NCBI GenBank assembly: GCA_948567375.1
Contig: OX419756.1
Location: forward strand, 66,504,552 to 66,568,551
Reading direction: 5' to 3'
DNA: 64,000 nucleotides
Source of the DNA: Lunularia cruciata
Lineage: Eukaryota > Streptophyta > Marchantiopsida > Lunulariales > Lunulariaceae
The notes beneath the pieces were generated by a model that saw nothing but the letters and a program-made list of their open reading frames with translations, was not told where the DNA came from and did not search any database. Positions 41,193 through 53,001 of the stretch are shown piece after piece (the stretch's first letter is position 1; each line of letters starts with the position of its first letter). The position numbers and the translations under genes are program-made.

Positions 41193-42059
41193 CTCTCTAG
41201 AAGGCAAGATAATATTTTGCATACAATTCTATATTATACAGAAGGAATTTAGGAGGCTACATGAGCTCACTTGGAGAGAACTTTAGAGGAGTAGAGAGCT
41301 GAACTTATGTTAGAGAACTTGGACCCATTTGTATACCCTTTAATTCATTATGATGTCTTTGAGGTGATTTTGTACATCTTGTACACTTGAGAGAATTTGG
41401 AGAGATTGTGTGAGGTGGGTTGCAGATGTTGGGGGATTAAGGTGATTTTGGGAAAAATCTCAATTTTGAGATCTAAACTTGTAATTTCTACACATGATAG
41501 CTTGGTTTATCTTTCAGTTAGCACACATCAAATTATTGTGAGAGCTACTACGTGCACTCGGTTAGAATTTTTGAAAGTTGATAGGGTAAATTACTCATGC
41601 TCTTTGGAGAATTGTACAAAGTCTGCCATTTCTTCAATTTTTAGTGGATTGTCTTGAAACTTTCTAAGAAAATTCAGTGTATTGTATCCTACCTGTTGAC
41701 ACAAAAATAAGAGAGAGAGATCATTCTTGTAAAAAGAATTGTGAGGTTTTAAAGTGAGGGGGTTGGTTTTTAGACCAAATCTGGAATATGTGTGCTGAAT
41801 AGAGAGCTTTCGAGGCAAAATGGCTGAATTAAAATATCTGAAATTGTTCAGACAGAAATACCTTGGAGTTGTTATTCAGTGTGCAAAATTTCAAAAGATT
41901 GTGACATATTAGTTGAGAGATTTTAGTGAAATTGTGAAGAAGGGTCAATTCTGTAGAGTTGAGATCTCATGCATGAGGAGTTTGAGAGCAACAAAAAGCA
42001 AGTTTGAGTGTTTAGATTCATCTTGGGATCATGAAGGGTCATCAAGAGTGGAAATTGAG
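41193..42059 (+). other. LTR-B leader, nothing recognisable
   Basis: AT-rich sequence between primer site and first coding remnants, with stops in all frames and short open stretches only. It is probably the untranslated leader of the element. Confidence 0.4.
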
Positions 42060-42510
42060 ACTATGAAAGGTTCCCCAAGGGTTTGAGGTGACTGTAGGGG
42101 TGGATTTGAGGAAAAGAGAGTTTACAATAGAATTTGAAGAGAGTGTGGAGAGGATCCAAAAACCTACACCACTTGGAGGAAAGAGTGAGTCTAAGTGCTT
42201 TTTATGTAGAAAGAAGGTACATAAAGCAAGTTCATATCCATTGACTTTTGAGAGCAAGAGATTGAGGGAAAGGAGAGGCTTACTTGACTTGGGTTTGCAT
42301 GTTGGACCTTCTTCACCAAGATTGGGAGGGAGATGATCTAAGACCAAGGAGTTGTGTGAGGTTTGTGGAGTTGAAGGACTTCCAAAAAGACATGAGCGTA
42401 GTAGAGTAAAAGCACTTTTGGAGACTTTGGTGAAGGATCTTGGAGAGAGTCTTAGTATAGCTACAAAAATACTACCACCTTCATCAACTAGCTCTCAAGA
42501 TGAGTGATGA
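42060..42510 (+). pseudogene. Unclassified cysteine-containing coding remnant upstream of LTR-B gag
   Basis: The frame of 42088-42336 reads FEVTVGVDLRKREFTIEFEE in its lead-in, then KCFLCRKKVHKASSYPL. After one stop the same frame continues KELCEVCGVEGLPKRHERSR and ALLETLVKDLGESL. Two CxxC pairs with nearby histidines hint at zinc binding. I do not recognise the family; it may be an extra reading frame of LTR-B or an eroded gag start. Confidence 0.35.
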
Positions 42511-42997
42511 AGATAATCTTTCAACTTATGGATAAACTATCCATGAGAGTTTGATTAATATGCACTTTAGGATTTGATGTTGCTATAGAAATCTTAGAGC
42601 AACCTGACCTTTTTGTGTTCCTTAGGGTGGATTCCTCTCAAATGGTGTTAGTCATGTACATACTCTATTAGTTTTAGAGAAAAAAGAAAAATTGAGAGAA
42701 AAGAAAGATAATGAGGGGTTAAGATATGGAAACTTCCGGTTTTCTTTGGCAAGGATGGAAAAGATGTGGAGGCCTTTGTGAGAGACTTCAAGAGAGCTTG
42801 CATAGGAAACAATGAGAGGAGGAAGAATGAGTGGGCCTCATTATTACCACATTTCTTTGAGGATGCAGCACGTATGAGTCAGAATACCAAAAGAAAGAGA
42901 GGAGAGATGGGCAAGAAGAGTCTTGGAAGAGTTTGACTTCAACACTCATTGAGAACTTCCTTCCAAATGAGAGATATGAGAGATTGACGAGTGAAGT

Positions 42998-44917
42998 TGT
43001 GGTACCCACATTTTTCATTTTGGACGAGTTTTGAAGAAAGAGTGCCTTGCTGAAACCAAATTGAAACCAGATGGACAAGAAATGAGTGGAAATGTGTGTT
43101 TTGATCAAGCTTGAGGGAGTCTACGTCGTGTAAGAGGAAGAAGGACTTGGACTGGATCAAACCCAAAGAATTTTACTTCGTGTCAAAGGAGGGATCAACT
43201 CGGATCAGACGTTGAAGAAGGGCAAACCCAAAGAAGAAATAGAAGTTGCAGGTTAGGATTCTTGCGGGGGCCATATCTCAATGCACACAAGTCCAAATCA
43301 AGCGTACTATATTTCGTTGGAAGCGTCTTGTTCAGGGCTTTCTGTTACCACCAAAATCGCAAAGTTTGGGGGTCTGTAGAAGAAGTTACAAGCATTTGAA
43401 GTTTTGGGAATAGATATGAAGAGTAGTTTGGTGTCTTCGGGTCAATGTGACTTCGGACTTTGTACTTCGTACTTCGGACTTCGGGTTTACATGACTTTGG
43501 GTCTAAAGACTTCGCCTCAAGACTAAGATGACCGACTAAATTTGAGGAAGTCGGATCTCGGAGTGCAGTGAAGTTGACTTCGGGAATCTTACGGAAAACA
43601 TTAGAGAAAGTTAGAGTAGAGAAAGAAGATAGTTAGGATACCCAAGACTTCAATTTCAGTTCTGATTGAAGACGGAACATGAATTGAAGGAAAAGTAGCC
43701 ATAGTGAATAAACCCAAAGTGCAAGATCAGACAGTAAGTGTCTTCGGGTCAGTTACATGAGTGATTAGGGGAAAGTGGGTTACAAATTGAAGGTGTAGAT
43801 AGTGTATTCATGCTTTCAATTACAATTGTTGACAATGACACAATAGAATTAGCAAAAGAATTGATAGTAGTTAGACCCAAAGTAAGAGAGATAAGAGTGT
43901 AGTTGTCTTCGGATTTGACATTTGACACCTTAGAGAAGAGTAGGTCGGGAGATAGAGATTTAGAAGGCTTAATTATGATAGGAATTGTATATCAGGAAGG
44001 AGAAGTGTTAGAATTAGTGGTGGAATTGGGAGTTGTGAAACCCGAGGACAGAATATTAGGAAGTAAAGTTAGTTTGGGTTTGGGTTTGAAAGCCAATGAT
44101 GAAGTAGACATCGGATCAGACTAGTAACAGATTTGAGATTTGAAGAGGCAGATATGAAGGGGTGCATTGTCATTTTGGATCTACAAGTTAGAAAAGTTGT
44201 TGTAAAATGGCATAGTCGTTAGAACTATCAATTTTTTCACTACTTAAGAGTGGCATTTGCAGTATCATGTTGTTCAGTGCTCATAATTTTTAAGAATAGA
44301 TAAAGCAAAGTGCTGTGAAGCAGTGCTCATAGCTTGAGCTTGATTCCAAGAATCAACTTTGCAATTGTGTTTGTGAGTGTTTAAAGAAATTCAAAGTGCA
44401 AGTTATTGTGCTTGTTGGATGTTGGATTCCACAGCCTTGATCTTCATTTTGTGTGTTTGATCTTGAGTGAAATTCAATCAAAGCAATGCCTTGACAGATC
44501 TGAGAGGAATTGTAGTGTTGGTAGTATTCTGCATTTGCGAGTGCAGTGCAAAGTTGATGTGAAGCAATTTCAATCGAGGAAGTTGTGTCTTCAATGGAGG
44601 GGTGGAACACAATTATGAGGCAAAGTCGTTTTGCAGTGAAGTGCCATTTTTGGGAGAGCTTGAATCATCACAATCAAGATTGTTTGGAAAGATTTGATGA
44701 AGTTGTGATTATGGAGTGTGAATTCGTGACAAGACTGCAAATCAGTGCTTGTTACTCTCTTCTGGGTGTGGTTTCTACCTGAGAGATTAAAGACGCAACC
44801 AAGAAGAACTGAAATTGTTACTTTGCTTTGTATTTGACCAATTCTGACTTGTAGCTCTGCGGGAATGAACTTTACTTACCCGATTACCGCAAAAGTGATA
44901 TTTGCCGAGTTGTCACA
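42998..44917 (+). mobile_element. Solo LTR-A (short type, 1920 bp), TSD gaagt/aaagt
   Basis: Starts TGTGGTACCCACATTTTTCA, ends GAGTTGTCACA. The flanking five-base duplications differ by one base (42993-42997 gaagt, 44918-44922 aaagt). Same short subtype as 32889-34803, including the heptamer block at about 43449-43491 and the box CTACTTAAG near 44237. Confidence 0.88.
43795..44124 (+). pseudogene. C-terminal remnant of LTR-ORF (short solo LTR)
   Basis: 43903-44124 reads SSDLTFDTLEKSRSGDRDLE and ends GLGLKANDEVDIGSD, the conserved tail of LTR-ORF. Upstream, DNDTIELAKELIVVRPKVRE repeats the module seen at 33996. No N-terminal domain is present in this LTR. Confidence 0.65.
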
Positions 44918-45419
44918 AAAGTTACCTTTCTCAAGCAAGGAGATGGAGAGAAAGTGAGAGTCTATGTGGAAAGAGTGGAAAAATTAGAGTCCAGATTTTG
45001 CATAGTGTTGAGGTAGGGTGGAGATGATGTGGATACTACTATGATTGGCATAGGAGCTATGCTCACCAAGAATTTTATGGGAGAATTGAGACCACAAATT
45101 AGAAGCAAGGTGAGATATGAGAAACCTTCTTTGAAGGTTGAAGCTATCAAGATCACAATTTGTATGGAGGAGAGTTTGGAATGAGATGAGAGTGATTTGG
45201 CGGTGAAGGAGGTTGTGCATCCCCCTCAAGGCTAAAAGTATGGTGGAACTTCTGACACTTCAGTGGCAAGGGTTGTACCACAAGTAGAAGTTGCTCCAAT
45301 TCTTGCACTTCCACCAAAAGATCCACTTCAAACCATCACTGAACAACTTGCAGATCTCAAGATCGATGTGGTGCAACTATGGGAGAAGAGAGAGATGGAT
45401 TAGAATGTAGGAAGAGGGC

Positions 45420-45720
45420 CAAGAATTTATGGAAACTATCCATATAGAGGAAGCCAACCAGCCAACAATTTCAATGATAGAAATTGTTTTGGTTGTGGAG
45501 GAAGAGGCCATATCCAAAGGAATTACCCAAACTCTACTTGCCATGGAAGAAGAGGTTATGAGGGAACCAATAGAGGGAAAGAGGGAGGTAGTGAAACATA
45601 AGTGGCTCCTAATCCAAACAAAGGTAAGGGGATAACATCTATAGATGTGGTTGAGAGCAAATATGAGAAGGGAGAGTGCTCAAACTCCAAGAGTCTTAAT
45701 TTGGAGCTTTTGGCACAAGA
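45420..45720 (+). pseudogene. gag: gag zinc knuckle (LTR-B)
   Basis: In the frame beginning YGNYPYRGSQPANNFNDR the knuckle CFGCGGRGHIQRNY follows; the last cysteine of CX2CX4HX4C is now Tyr. A stop follows about 25 codons later. It joins the gag remnant upstream and a shortened protease downstream. Confidence 0.75.
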
Positions 45721-45729
45721 GAAGAAGGA

Positions 45730-45990
45730 TTGAAGGATTCAAGCTATGACTTACTTCTTGGGAGGCCATGGTTGAGAGCAGCATGCACAATTGATATATG
45801 GCACAAAAGGCACTTGAGGATTGGGGCATTAAACCATAGAGTTGCAGTTCATGTGACTAATACCACCAACACTTCACATTTAGATACACCAACTTCTGAT
45901 TATTGGGAATCAGATTTTGAAGAAGGAGCTTCAGTTGTGAACACAAGCATGGAAGAGTAGGCTTCCATAGAGGAGGATGAGTCTAAATCT
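45730..45990 (+). pseudogene. pol: Protease tail (LTR-B)
   Basis: 45730-45960 begins KDSSYDLLLGRPWLRAACTI, the C-terminal ILG-x-PWL block of retrotransposon proteases. The active-site half (D-S/T-G) is absent, so a deletion lies just upstream near 45720-45735. Confidence 0.75.
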
Positions 45991-46011
45991 GAATCTGATT
46001 CTGATTCAAAT

Positions 46012-46580
46012 GTGTATCCCTTGTGTGCTATGGATTTTGCACCTAAGCCAGAGGTTTTGAAGGACCCAAATAAATCACCATTGACACTTGAGGAGATAGA
46101 GAGGAGGTTATCTACCCTCAAGTATGGTGCAAGTGTTACCAAGGAAGAGAAGGTGAGATTTGAGGAGATTTTCCATAGGTTCATCCATGTATTTGCTTTT
46201 AGTTACAAGGATTTGAAGGAAGTCACCTTGGAGGAGCACAAGATAGAGGTGGAGTCACATGCAAGACCAATATGCCAAAAGCAATGTCACATTAACCCAC
46301 CAATATCTTTGGTTGTGAAAGAGGAGATTGATAAGCTCAAGGAGGCTGGATTTATCTTTGAGGTGGAGAATTCAAAATCGGTATCTCCAATTGTCATTGT
46401 GAAGAAAAAGAATGGCATGCTTTGGGTATGTAAAGGATTACAAGAAGCTCAATGTTGTTACCAAGAAGAACTACTACCCATTGCCATTCATTGATGAGAT
46501 CTTGGAGGAGGTTGCAGGTCATGAGAGGCAAATGCATCACTCAACCCAGAGAGGTGCATTTTTTGGATGTGAAGAAGGTC
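46012..46580 (+). pseudogene. pol: Reverse transcriptase with internal deletions (LTR-B)
   Basis: 46012-46494 gives the N-terminal lead and fingers (EIFHRFIHVFAFSYKD, ISLVVKEEIDKLKEAGFIFE, SPIVIVKKKNGMLWVCK). The next frame gives NYYPLPFIDEILEEVAGHER. At about 46527 the sequence jumps to the equivalent of H1 position 1108, and at about 46580 again to about 1600. The whole catalytic palm with the IDD box is therefore missing. A dead RT. Confidence 0.82.
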
Positions 46581-46589
46581 CAAAAGAAG

Positions 46590-47168
46590 AGAGAAGGGTT
46601 GGTAGTGATCTTTGGTCTCAAGAAGTTTAGACACTACTTGATTGGAGAGAAAGCCACTATTTTCATGGATCACAAGGCCTTGAAGTACATCGTCAACAAG
46701 CCTAATGTTGAAGGGAGACTAACAAGGTGGATGATACTCTTGTCTAAGTATGACTACACCATTGAGGATAGGCCAGGAAAGAAACATGCAAATGTTGATT
46801 TGTTATCTAGGGCATGTGATCATGATGGAGATGAGCTAGTGGATGATTCCTTCTCAAATGAGGAGCTCATGACAATCTCAATCCATGAAGAGGTTCCAAT
46901 GGAGTACGAGGAGATTGTGGATTTTGTGGCAAGAGGTAACTACCCAAAAGGGATGCATGCTAGAAAGAGGAAGGTCCTTGCAGCAAGATGTAGACCTTAC
47001 ACAATGGGAGAGGATATTTGTTTTCACCAAGGAGCAGATGATCTACTTCAAAGAGCAGCGGGTAAGGAAGAGTCTATCCTTCTCATAAAGGAGGTTAATG
47101 AAGGTTTAGTGTGTGGAGGACACTTTGTAGGAAAGGTTACTACTTTCAAGATTCTAGATGCAGGTTAA
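46590..47168 (+). pseudogene. pol: RNase H end and integrase spacer (LTR-B)
   Basis: Inside the open frame 46452-47168: LKKFRHYLIGEKATIFMDHK, YIVNKPNVEGRLTRWMILLS, KKHANVDLLSRACDHDGD. Only the last active-site aspartate region of RNase H remains. The spacer up to KVTTFKILDAG matches H1 closely. Confidence 0.8.
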
Positions 47169-47407
47169 CATTGGAGAGGGATTTTCAAGGATTGTCTTGA
47201 TTATTGCAAAACTTGTCATGTTTGTCAACCTTTTGCTAGAAAATCTCCTTCCACTCCACCACTTAGATCAATTCCATTGCTAGGACCTTTTGAGAAGTGG
47301 GGAATTGATTTTGTAGGTCCTCCTAATAGAACCTCAAGGAACAATTGGTACATTGTGGTAGCTACTAATTACCTTACCAAGTGGGTTGATGCTAGACCAT
47401 TGACCAA
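47169..47407 (+). pseudogene. pol: Integrase N-terminal piece (LTR-B)
   Basis: WRGIFKDCLDYCKTCHVCQP, then GPFEKWGIDFVGPPNRTSR and YIVVATNYLTKWVDARPLTK. It includes the CxxC and the first catalytic D, then breaks at about 47405 into LTR-B sequence. Compared with H1 this removes the rest of integrase and the first ~160 bp of the 3' LTR. Confidence 0.82.
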
Positions 47408-47977
47408 GTTAGTCATAGCTAAGATAGTGGGGACCTTACTTTAGAGGAAGTGGAAAAGATGAGCATCATTATTTTGGATTCTAGTGTGTTGACTTGGTAT
47501 TATTCCTTGGTGTTTGGCTTTGAGGAAAGAGTTGAGAACTCTTGGGCCCGCAAGTCTTTTTGTTTTGGATTCTTCTATAGTCCAAGGATAGCCGATGTGA
47601 AGGAGTCCTTGAATTAGTGGTTGGGTCAAGATAAGATCACATACGTAGTGGAATATGCCCATGTGGATGGATATTTGTTTATACTTTTTGACTTTACTTG
47701 ACTTTTAGCCTAGTAACTTGAGTTACTTGAGTAATTAGTAACTTTGGTGCATAACTATTTCACAAGTAATAAACAAGGGGTAACAAGGTACTCATCATCT
47801 TTTCATTTGCAACTATCTCTCTCTCATTGAGTTCTCTAGTGAGCAATATCTTGAGTCTTGGAGTGTTAGCCTTGGAGGAGTATGATGGAGTTGGAGTTCC
47901 TTGCCTTCTTAGTCCATGGTGCGCTCCCATAATAGCCATTAGAGGTTCATCTTGAGTGAGAGACATGCCGGCTCACA
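47408..47977 (+). repeat. LTR-B 3' LTR, 5'-truncated
   Basis: Matches 32059-32145 and 40689-41169 of the 5' LTR and ends GCCGGCTCACA. ggctt follows at 47978-47982. Confidence 0.85.
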
Positions 47978-47982
47978 GGCTT

Positions 47983-48144
47983 GAACCTTTACAATTTCCA
48001 CACAGTGGAACATATCCAATCTAATGCTTTGGCTCTAGACAATTTTGACCCATGGCCCATAGAACCAGAATTGTAACATGCTCCTGGTCCAACATTTTGA
48101 GGCCTATTTTGGCTGCCCATTGGTGGTCTTCATTGAGGAGCATT
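47983..48144 (-). pseudogene. gag: LTR-A-family gag zinc-knuckle fragment on - strand
   Basis: Continues 30391-31898 across the inserted LTR-B element. Read on the - strand, joining the two sides, one frame gives CGNCKGSSLLWNMY, a CCHC knuckle with His changed to Leu and the last Cys to Tyr. It is cut at 48144 by an LTR-A LTR. Confidence 0.55.
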
Positions 48145-48528
48145 TGTGGTACCCACATTTTTGTTTTTTGGCAATTTTGAAGAAGAAGTGTAGAGAAGAA
48201 GTTGTATTGTGCCTGTATGACATCAAGAGGCCAAGAATGGTGTCTTTAGGTTGAAACCCAATGAAATGTGATTTCATGTCAGAAGACAAAGTACTCAGAT
48301 TTGCCCTATCAACCTGCAACTCAAATTAAGGAGACTTTGTCTCACGGGTGCTCAACCCAAGGCAAGGATAGTGTAATAACTTTCCTTTGGGGTTCGACAG
48401 TCAAGAAGGTACCGTGCAAAAAACAGCTGGCCTATGAACAGAAAGAAATTGACAGTGATAGGAGCATGAAGAAGGTGTGATTTCTTGGTAGAAATTTGAA
48501 GTGAAGAGAGACGGAGGAAGCGCGCCAC

Positions 48529-48537
48529 TATAAAATT
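48529..48537 (+). promoter_or_regulatory. TATA box in front of LTR-ORF
   Basis: TATAAAATT, with 18 bases to the ATG at 48556. Confidence 0.6.
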
Positions 48538-49260
48538 TGAGCTAGAGAAAAAGTGATGATAAGTAATTTTCCATCACCGTTAAGAAGTCATCCTACAAGA
48601 GATTATGGGAAGGGAAGTGTAGTCAAGGACGCACTGGTGAGTAGAGAGGAAGTCAGGAAAGTTAGTCCGAGAATTAGTAGGAAAAGTAGCCCCCAACCTA
48701 GAGTGGAAGAGAGAAAGATGGGAGGTGGGAAGAAGAACTTTGAATTCATAGTGAGAAATCATGCAATTTGGAGGTTAGATGTGATTGTGAGAATCAAAAT
48801 CCTGAGCAAGCTTTGGATCACATTCTTGGCATGGAATTGGAACATTAGCTTTTCAGGTTTCATGACTGAGATCATCAAGAGTAAGTGTCTCGATGGCCCC
48901 AAGGAAGAAGGGAAGAGAGGAAATCCGGCTTGATGGATAGAATTGGATTGGAGGTTAGTACTCAGAAGAGAGGCGGGTGATGAGCAGGGATCCATATTCT
49001 TGGGGATGGGAGAAGAGAGATTCCTTCTCTTCAAAATCCACAAAGAATGGCTACAAGGTCAAGAGCAATAAGGACCCGATGAAGAGAGGCATCGTAGTAG
49101 CAATGATGGCTATCTTGAAGCCGGAGCAAACCACTTATGTGATGAAACATCAAGTGGTGTTCTTCCACAAGATGTTTGTAGGAGAGCCAATCAATTGGGC
49201 AAAGTGTTTTCATTAGCATGCAAGATAGATGGTGTGGAACTTGCAAGACAAGACACCTCC

Positions 49261-52200
49261 TATGACAACCCGGAAAATATCACTTTTGCGGTAATCGGGT
49301 AAGTAAAGTTTGTTCCCGTAGAGATACAAGTCAGAAATGTCCAAATACAAAGCAAAGTAACAATTTCAGTTCTTCTTGAGTTCTTCTTTAGTCTCTCAGG
49401 TAGAAACTACACCCAAAAGAGAGTAACAAGCACTCATTTGCAATCTTGTCACAAATTAACACTTCTTAATCACAACTCCATCAAATCTTTCCAAACAATC
49501 TTGATTGTGATGATTCAAGCTCTCTTGAAGATGGCACTTCACTGCAAAATGACTTCATCTCAAAATTGTGTTCCACCCCTCCACTGAAGGCACAACTTCC
49601 TTGATCAAAATTTCTTCACATCAACCTCGCACTGCACTCACAAATGTAGAATACTACCAACACTACAATTCCTCTCAGATCTGTCAAGGCATTGCTTTGA
49701 TTGCAGTTCACTCAAGATCAAACACACAAAATGAAGATCAAGGCTATGGAATCCAACATCCAACAAGCACACTGACTTGCACTTCAAATTTCTCCACACA
49801 CTCACAAGCACAATTGCAAAGTTGATACTCGGAATCAAGCTCAAGTGATGAGCGCTGCTTCATAGCACTTCGCTTTATCTATTCTCAGAAATTATAAGCA
49901 CTAAACAACATTTCTCTACAAGTGCCACTCTTAAGTAGTGAAGCAATCAACAGTTCTAAGAACTATACCGTTCTACAACAACTCTTCTAACATGCAGATC
50001 CAAAACAACAATGCACTTCTTCATATCTGCCTCTTCAAATCTCAAAACTGTTACTAGTCTGATCCGATGTCTACTTTGTCATTGGCTTTCAAACCCAAAC
50101 CCAAAGTAATTTTACTTCCTACTTCTCTGTTCTTGGGTTTCACAACTTCTAATTCTTCTACCATATCCAATAATTCTCTTTCTTGATCTGAAATTCCACT
50201 AGTGAGTAACTTATCTAACTTCTTATCTCCCGACCCACTCTTTTCTAATGTCTTTATCACTAACTCCAAAGTCATCTATACTCCTACTTCATCTACTTTG
50301 GGTTTGGCTCTAACATCCTTCCGAAGTTTGTCTATCTCCAACTTTACTAAGTCTAATCTAATGGCGATATTATTATCTACTTCTAATATCTTCCTATCTA
50401 CATGAGTTCTGAGACTAATCAACAGCACGTTCAAATCAGTGTCTTTTGCCTGTCTTCTCCTCGTCTCCTGCACCAACAATTTCAACTCGTGCAGCCTTGT
50501 TTCTTCAATCCGAACGTTGGCCTCTATACTTAACATTGCATTCATCCCGAGTACAATCTTCTTCAATGGCTCCAATCACATCTTTCTTTCTTGCTCTCGA
50601 TCTGCAAGCCAATCCTCTCTGTACATTGCCAACTCCGCTTTGAACTCGGCTTTCACCATTTCTTTCTCCTTCTCCTTCTGTTCAATCTTCTCCTCTTGAT
50701 TACGAAGTAACTCTTGTACTCTTTCTTCTTCCCTATATCTTACTGCCAACTCCCTTTGCCAGAGTTGCTTCTTCTCTTCTACGCTCTCCATGATTCTATC
50801 AAGCTCTTGTTCCTTTGCTGCTACCCTCGCCATAGCATGGATAAGTTTGACTCTTGAATCAGCAAATTGTTGCTTCAAAGTTTCATACTCTACTACTTGT
50901 CTCTCCCTTGCTATGTCACTCTTCTTCACAAGCTCCTCTCAATACATCACTTCTCTCTTCAAGTCTTCAATTACTTGAGTCTTCATATTGCCTCAACTCG
51001 CAATACTTCCCTTTCCTCCTCACCTCGAGTTATAATCGTCTTTAATTCTGAGTTCTCTTCTTCTAATCTTGATAATACCTGCAAAACAGTCTTCACTTTG
51101 AGACAAGTTGATTGCATTTCCTTCTTACTATGCTCCAACTTCATCAGCAATGGGCACACAATCTCCCACAGGTACTCCACTCCATTTGTCGCAACTATCT
51201 CCTCCTACGTTGCAATCTCCCTTCTCACTTCTTGTTTGCCCAATACTCGCCTTCGTCTCTACAATCTTCGTATCAGAATCAACGCCTTGCTTCCCAAGCT
51301 TTCATTCACTTCTTCTTCCGCCTTACTCAGCCCCACTTCACACTTTGTCTTACGTCTTGAACGGACTTCCCTTTGAAGTGCAATCTTCTTCTCTTTGGGC
51401 TCAAGTATCTCATCCTCCAACTTTGTGTTATCTTCTAGCTTGCGCTCTACCTGAACTTCTTCTTCCTCCTCCGCAGCAGCTGGTACCAATGTCATTTCTC
51501 CACCTTCATTGCTATCACTACTTGTATCTCCACTTTGTAGCATTAGCTTTGGTTCTTCCTTGCGTTCTAAGTCTTTGGACTTGCACTCGGCTTCACCTTC
51601 CAAGTCTTTGTCTTCTGACTCGATCACCACTATGCCTCCCCTTGGGTTTCCTCTCCTAGTCTTCCGAGGTTTTGTCTTGTCTTTGGCTTTGGCCTGCCGA
51701 CTTTGCTTCTTTGATTTTGGAGTATTCGCTTCTATCTCTACGTTCTTCCCTGTCTTCTTGTAGTACTTGTCGGTGCTTTGGATTTGAAGGATATACTGAT
51801 GCTCCTCTACATCGACTTCTCTTCTCAAGTCGGGATGGAAATGCGACACCATTTGATTTTGCTCCACCAAGTTGAGCAAATTCAACCCGAGGTAAAAGTG
51901 TGTTGCAAACCACACGATGTAATGTGGAGGCGACTTATCTTGCAGATTCCACACCATTTGTTGTGTCCTTCCATGGAAGCACCTCACCCAATTGATTGGT
52001 TCTCCTGCAAATAGTTTGTGAAAGAACACCGCTTGGTGTTTCATCACATACGTCGTTCTCTCCGGCTTCAAGATGGCCATGAGAGCACTCACAATCCCTC
52101 TCTTCACTGGATCCTTGTAACTCTCAACCTTGTATTTGTTCTTTGTCCGCTTTGAAGAGAATGCATCTCTCACTTCTTGAGTTTCTTCGGCTACCTCTCC

Positions 52201-53001
52201 CTTCCCCAAGAATGTGGCACCCTGCTCCGCGCCTGCCTCTCTTTGGAGTACTAATCTCCAATCTGACTCTGTCCAGCGAGTTGGATTTCCTCTCTTCCCC
52301 TCTTCCTTGGAGCCATCAAGACACTTGCTCTCGATGATCTCGGTCATGAAGCCTAGAAAACTGACATTTCAGTTCCAGGCCAAGAATGTAATCCAAAGTC
52401 GGCTCAAGACTTTGATTCTTGCGATTATGTCTAACCTCCAAATCGCATGATTCCTCACTACAAATTAGGAGTTCTTCTTTCTTCCTCCCATCTCTCTTGC
52501 TTTCTCACTATCTCTCGGTTTCACTCTCTCTTCTTCTCCCTTACACACTAGCGCGTCTTCAACTCTATTTCCCTTCCCACAATCACCTGCATGACGACTT
52601 CTCAATGGCAAAGGAAAATTGCTCAACATTGCTTTGTCATGGCCCAATTTTTAAAGAGTCGCGCTTTCTTTGTCTCTCTTCAATTTGAGTTTCTACCAAG
52701 AAATCACACCTCCTGCATGTGCCTATCACTATCAATCGTACTTCACGCAGATGGGCCACCGGTTTTGAACGGTCCTTTCTTGAATTTCTCACCCCGACAA
52801 AAGGTTGTTAGACTGACTTCACCTTGGGTTGTATGCTGACAAGGCATTTCTGAGTACTCCGCCTTATGACCCAAAGTCACTTTACTTTGGGTTTCATCTC
52901 AAAGATTCTTTTCTTTGCCTTCTTTGGCCGTACAAGCGCAATCCGACTTCTCTATACACTTCTTCTTCTCTATTTTGAAAAAAAAATATGTGGGCACCAC
53001 A
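49261..53001 (-). mobile_element. Solo LTR-A (long type, 3741 bp), TSD cctcc
   Basis: Left end TATGACAACCCGG (usual TGTGACAACC with one change), right end GGGCACCACA. cctcc is at 49256-49260 and 53002-53006. Inserted in the LTR-ORF of the surrounding LTR at the PPHY codons. Confidence 0.93.
50041..52629 (-). pseudogene. LTR-ORF in solo LTR (- strand); longest open part 363 aa
   Basis: ATG at 52629 (complement). Open frame 51259-52347 covers the conserved domain and linkers: KRGNPTRWTESDWRLVLQRE, KPERTTYVMKHQAVFFHKLF, YIVWFATHFYLGLNLLNLVE, FHPDLRREVDVEEHQYILQI, then basic residues and IVVIESEDKDLEGEAE. 50983-51180, 50576-50929 and 50276-50575 are coiled coil; the tail is at 50054. The upstream TATA has become TTTAAAAAT (52647-52655). 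It has fewer lesions in the domain than most copies. Confidence 0.8.

Larger units (their letters stand above)
42720..45235 (+). pseudogene. gag: gag core (LTR-B), split by a solo LTR
   Basis: Left part 42720-42997 holds KLPVFFGKDGKDVEAFVRDF (one frame) and SLTSTLIENFLPNERYERLT (another). The right part from 44923 continues TFLKQGDGEKVRVYVERVEK. Joining them across one copy of the duplication restores LTSEVTFLKQG without a break. The pattern (W/F...F-P-N/E-RYERLT, LKQ...VR-YVERVEKL) is that of retrotransposon gag. Stops occur in both parts. Confidence 0.75.
31899..47977 (+). mobile_element. LTR-B retrotransposon (Athila-like), deleted and split by insertions, TSD ggctt
   Basis: 5' LTR 31899-32145 plus 40689-41169 (about 728 bp, TGGGTTGGG...GCTCACA). 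3' LTR 47408-47977, lacking its first ~160 bp. Internal parts lie at 41170-42997 and 44923-47407. It carries gag, a knuckle, a protease tail, RT pieces, RNase H and the start of integrase, but large deletions have removed the RT core and most of integrase. It could only move with proteins supplied by relatives, and probably not at all now. Confidence 0.85.
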
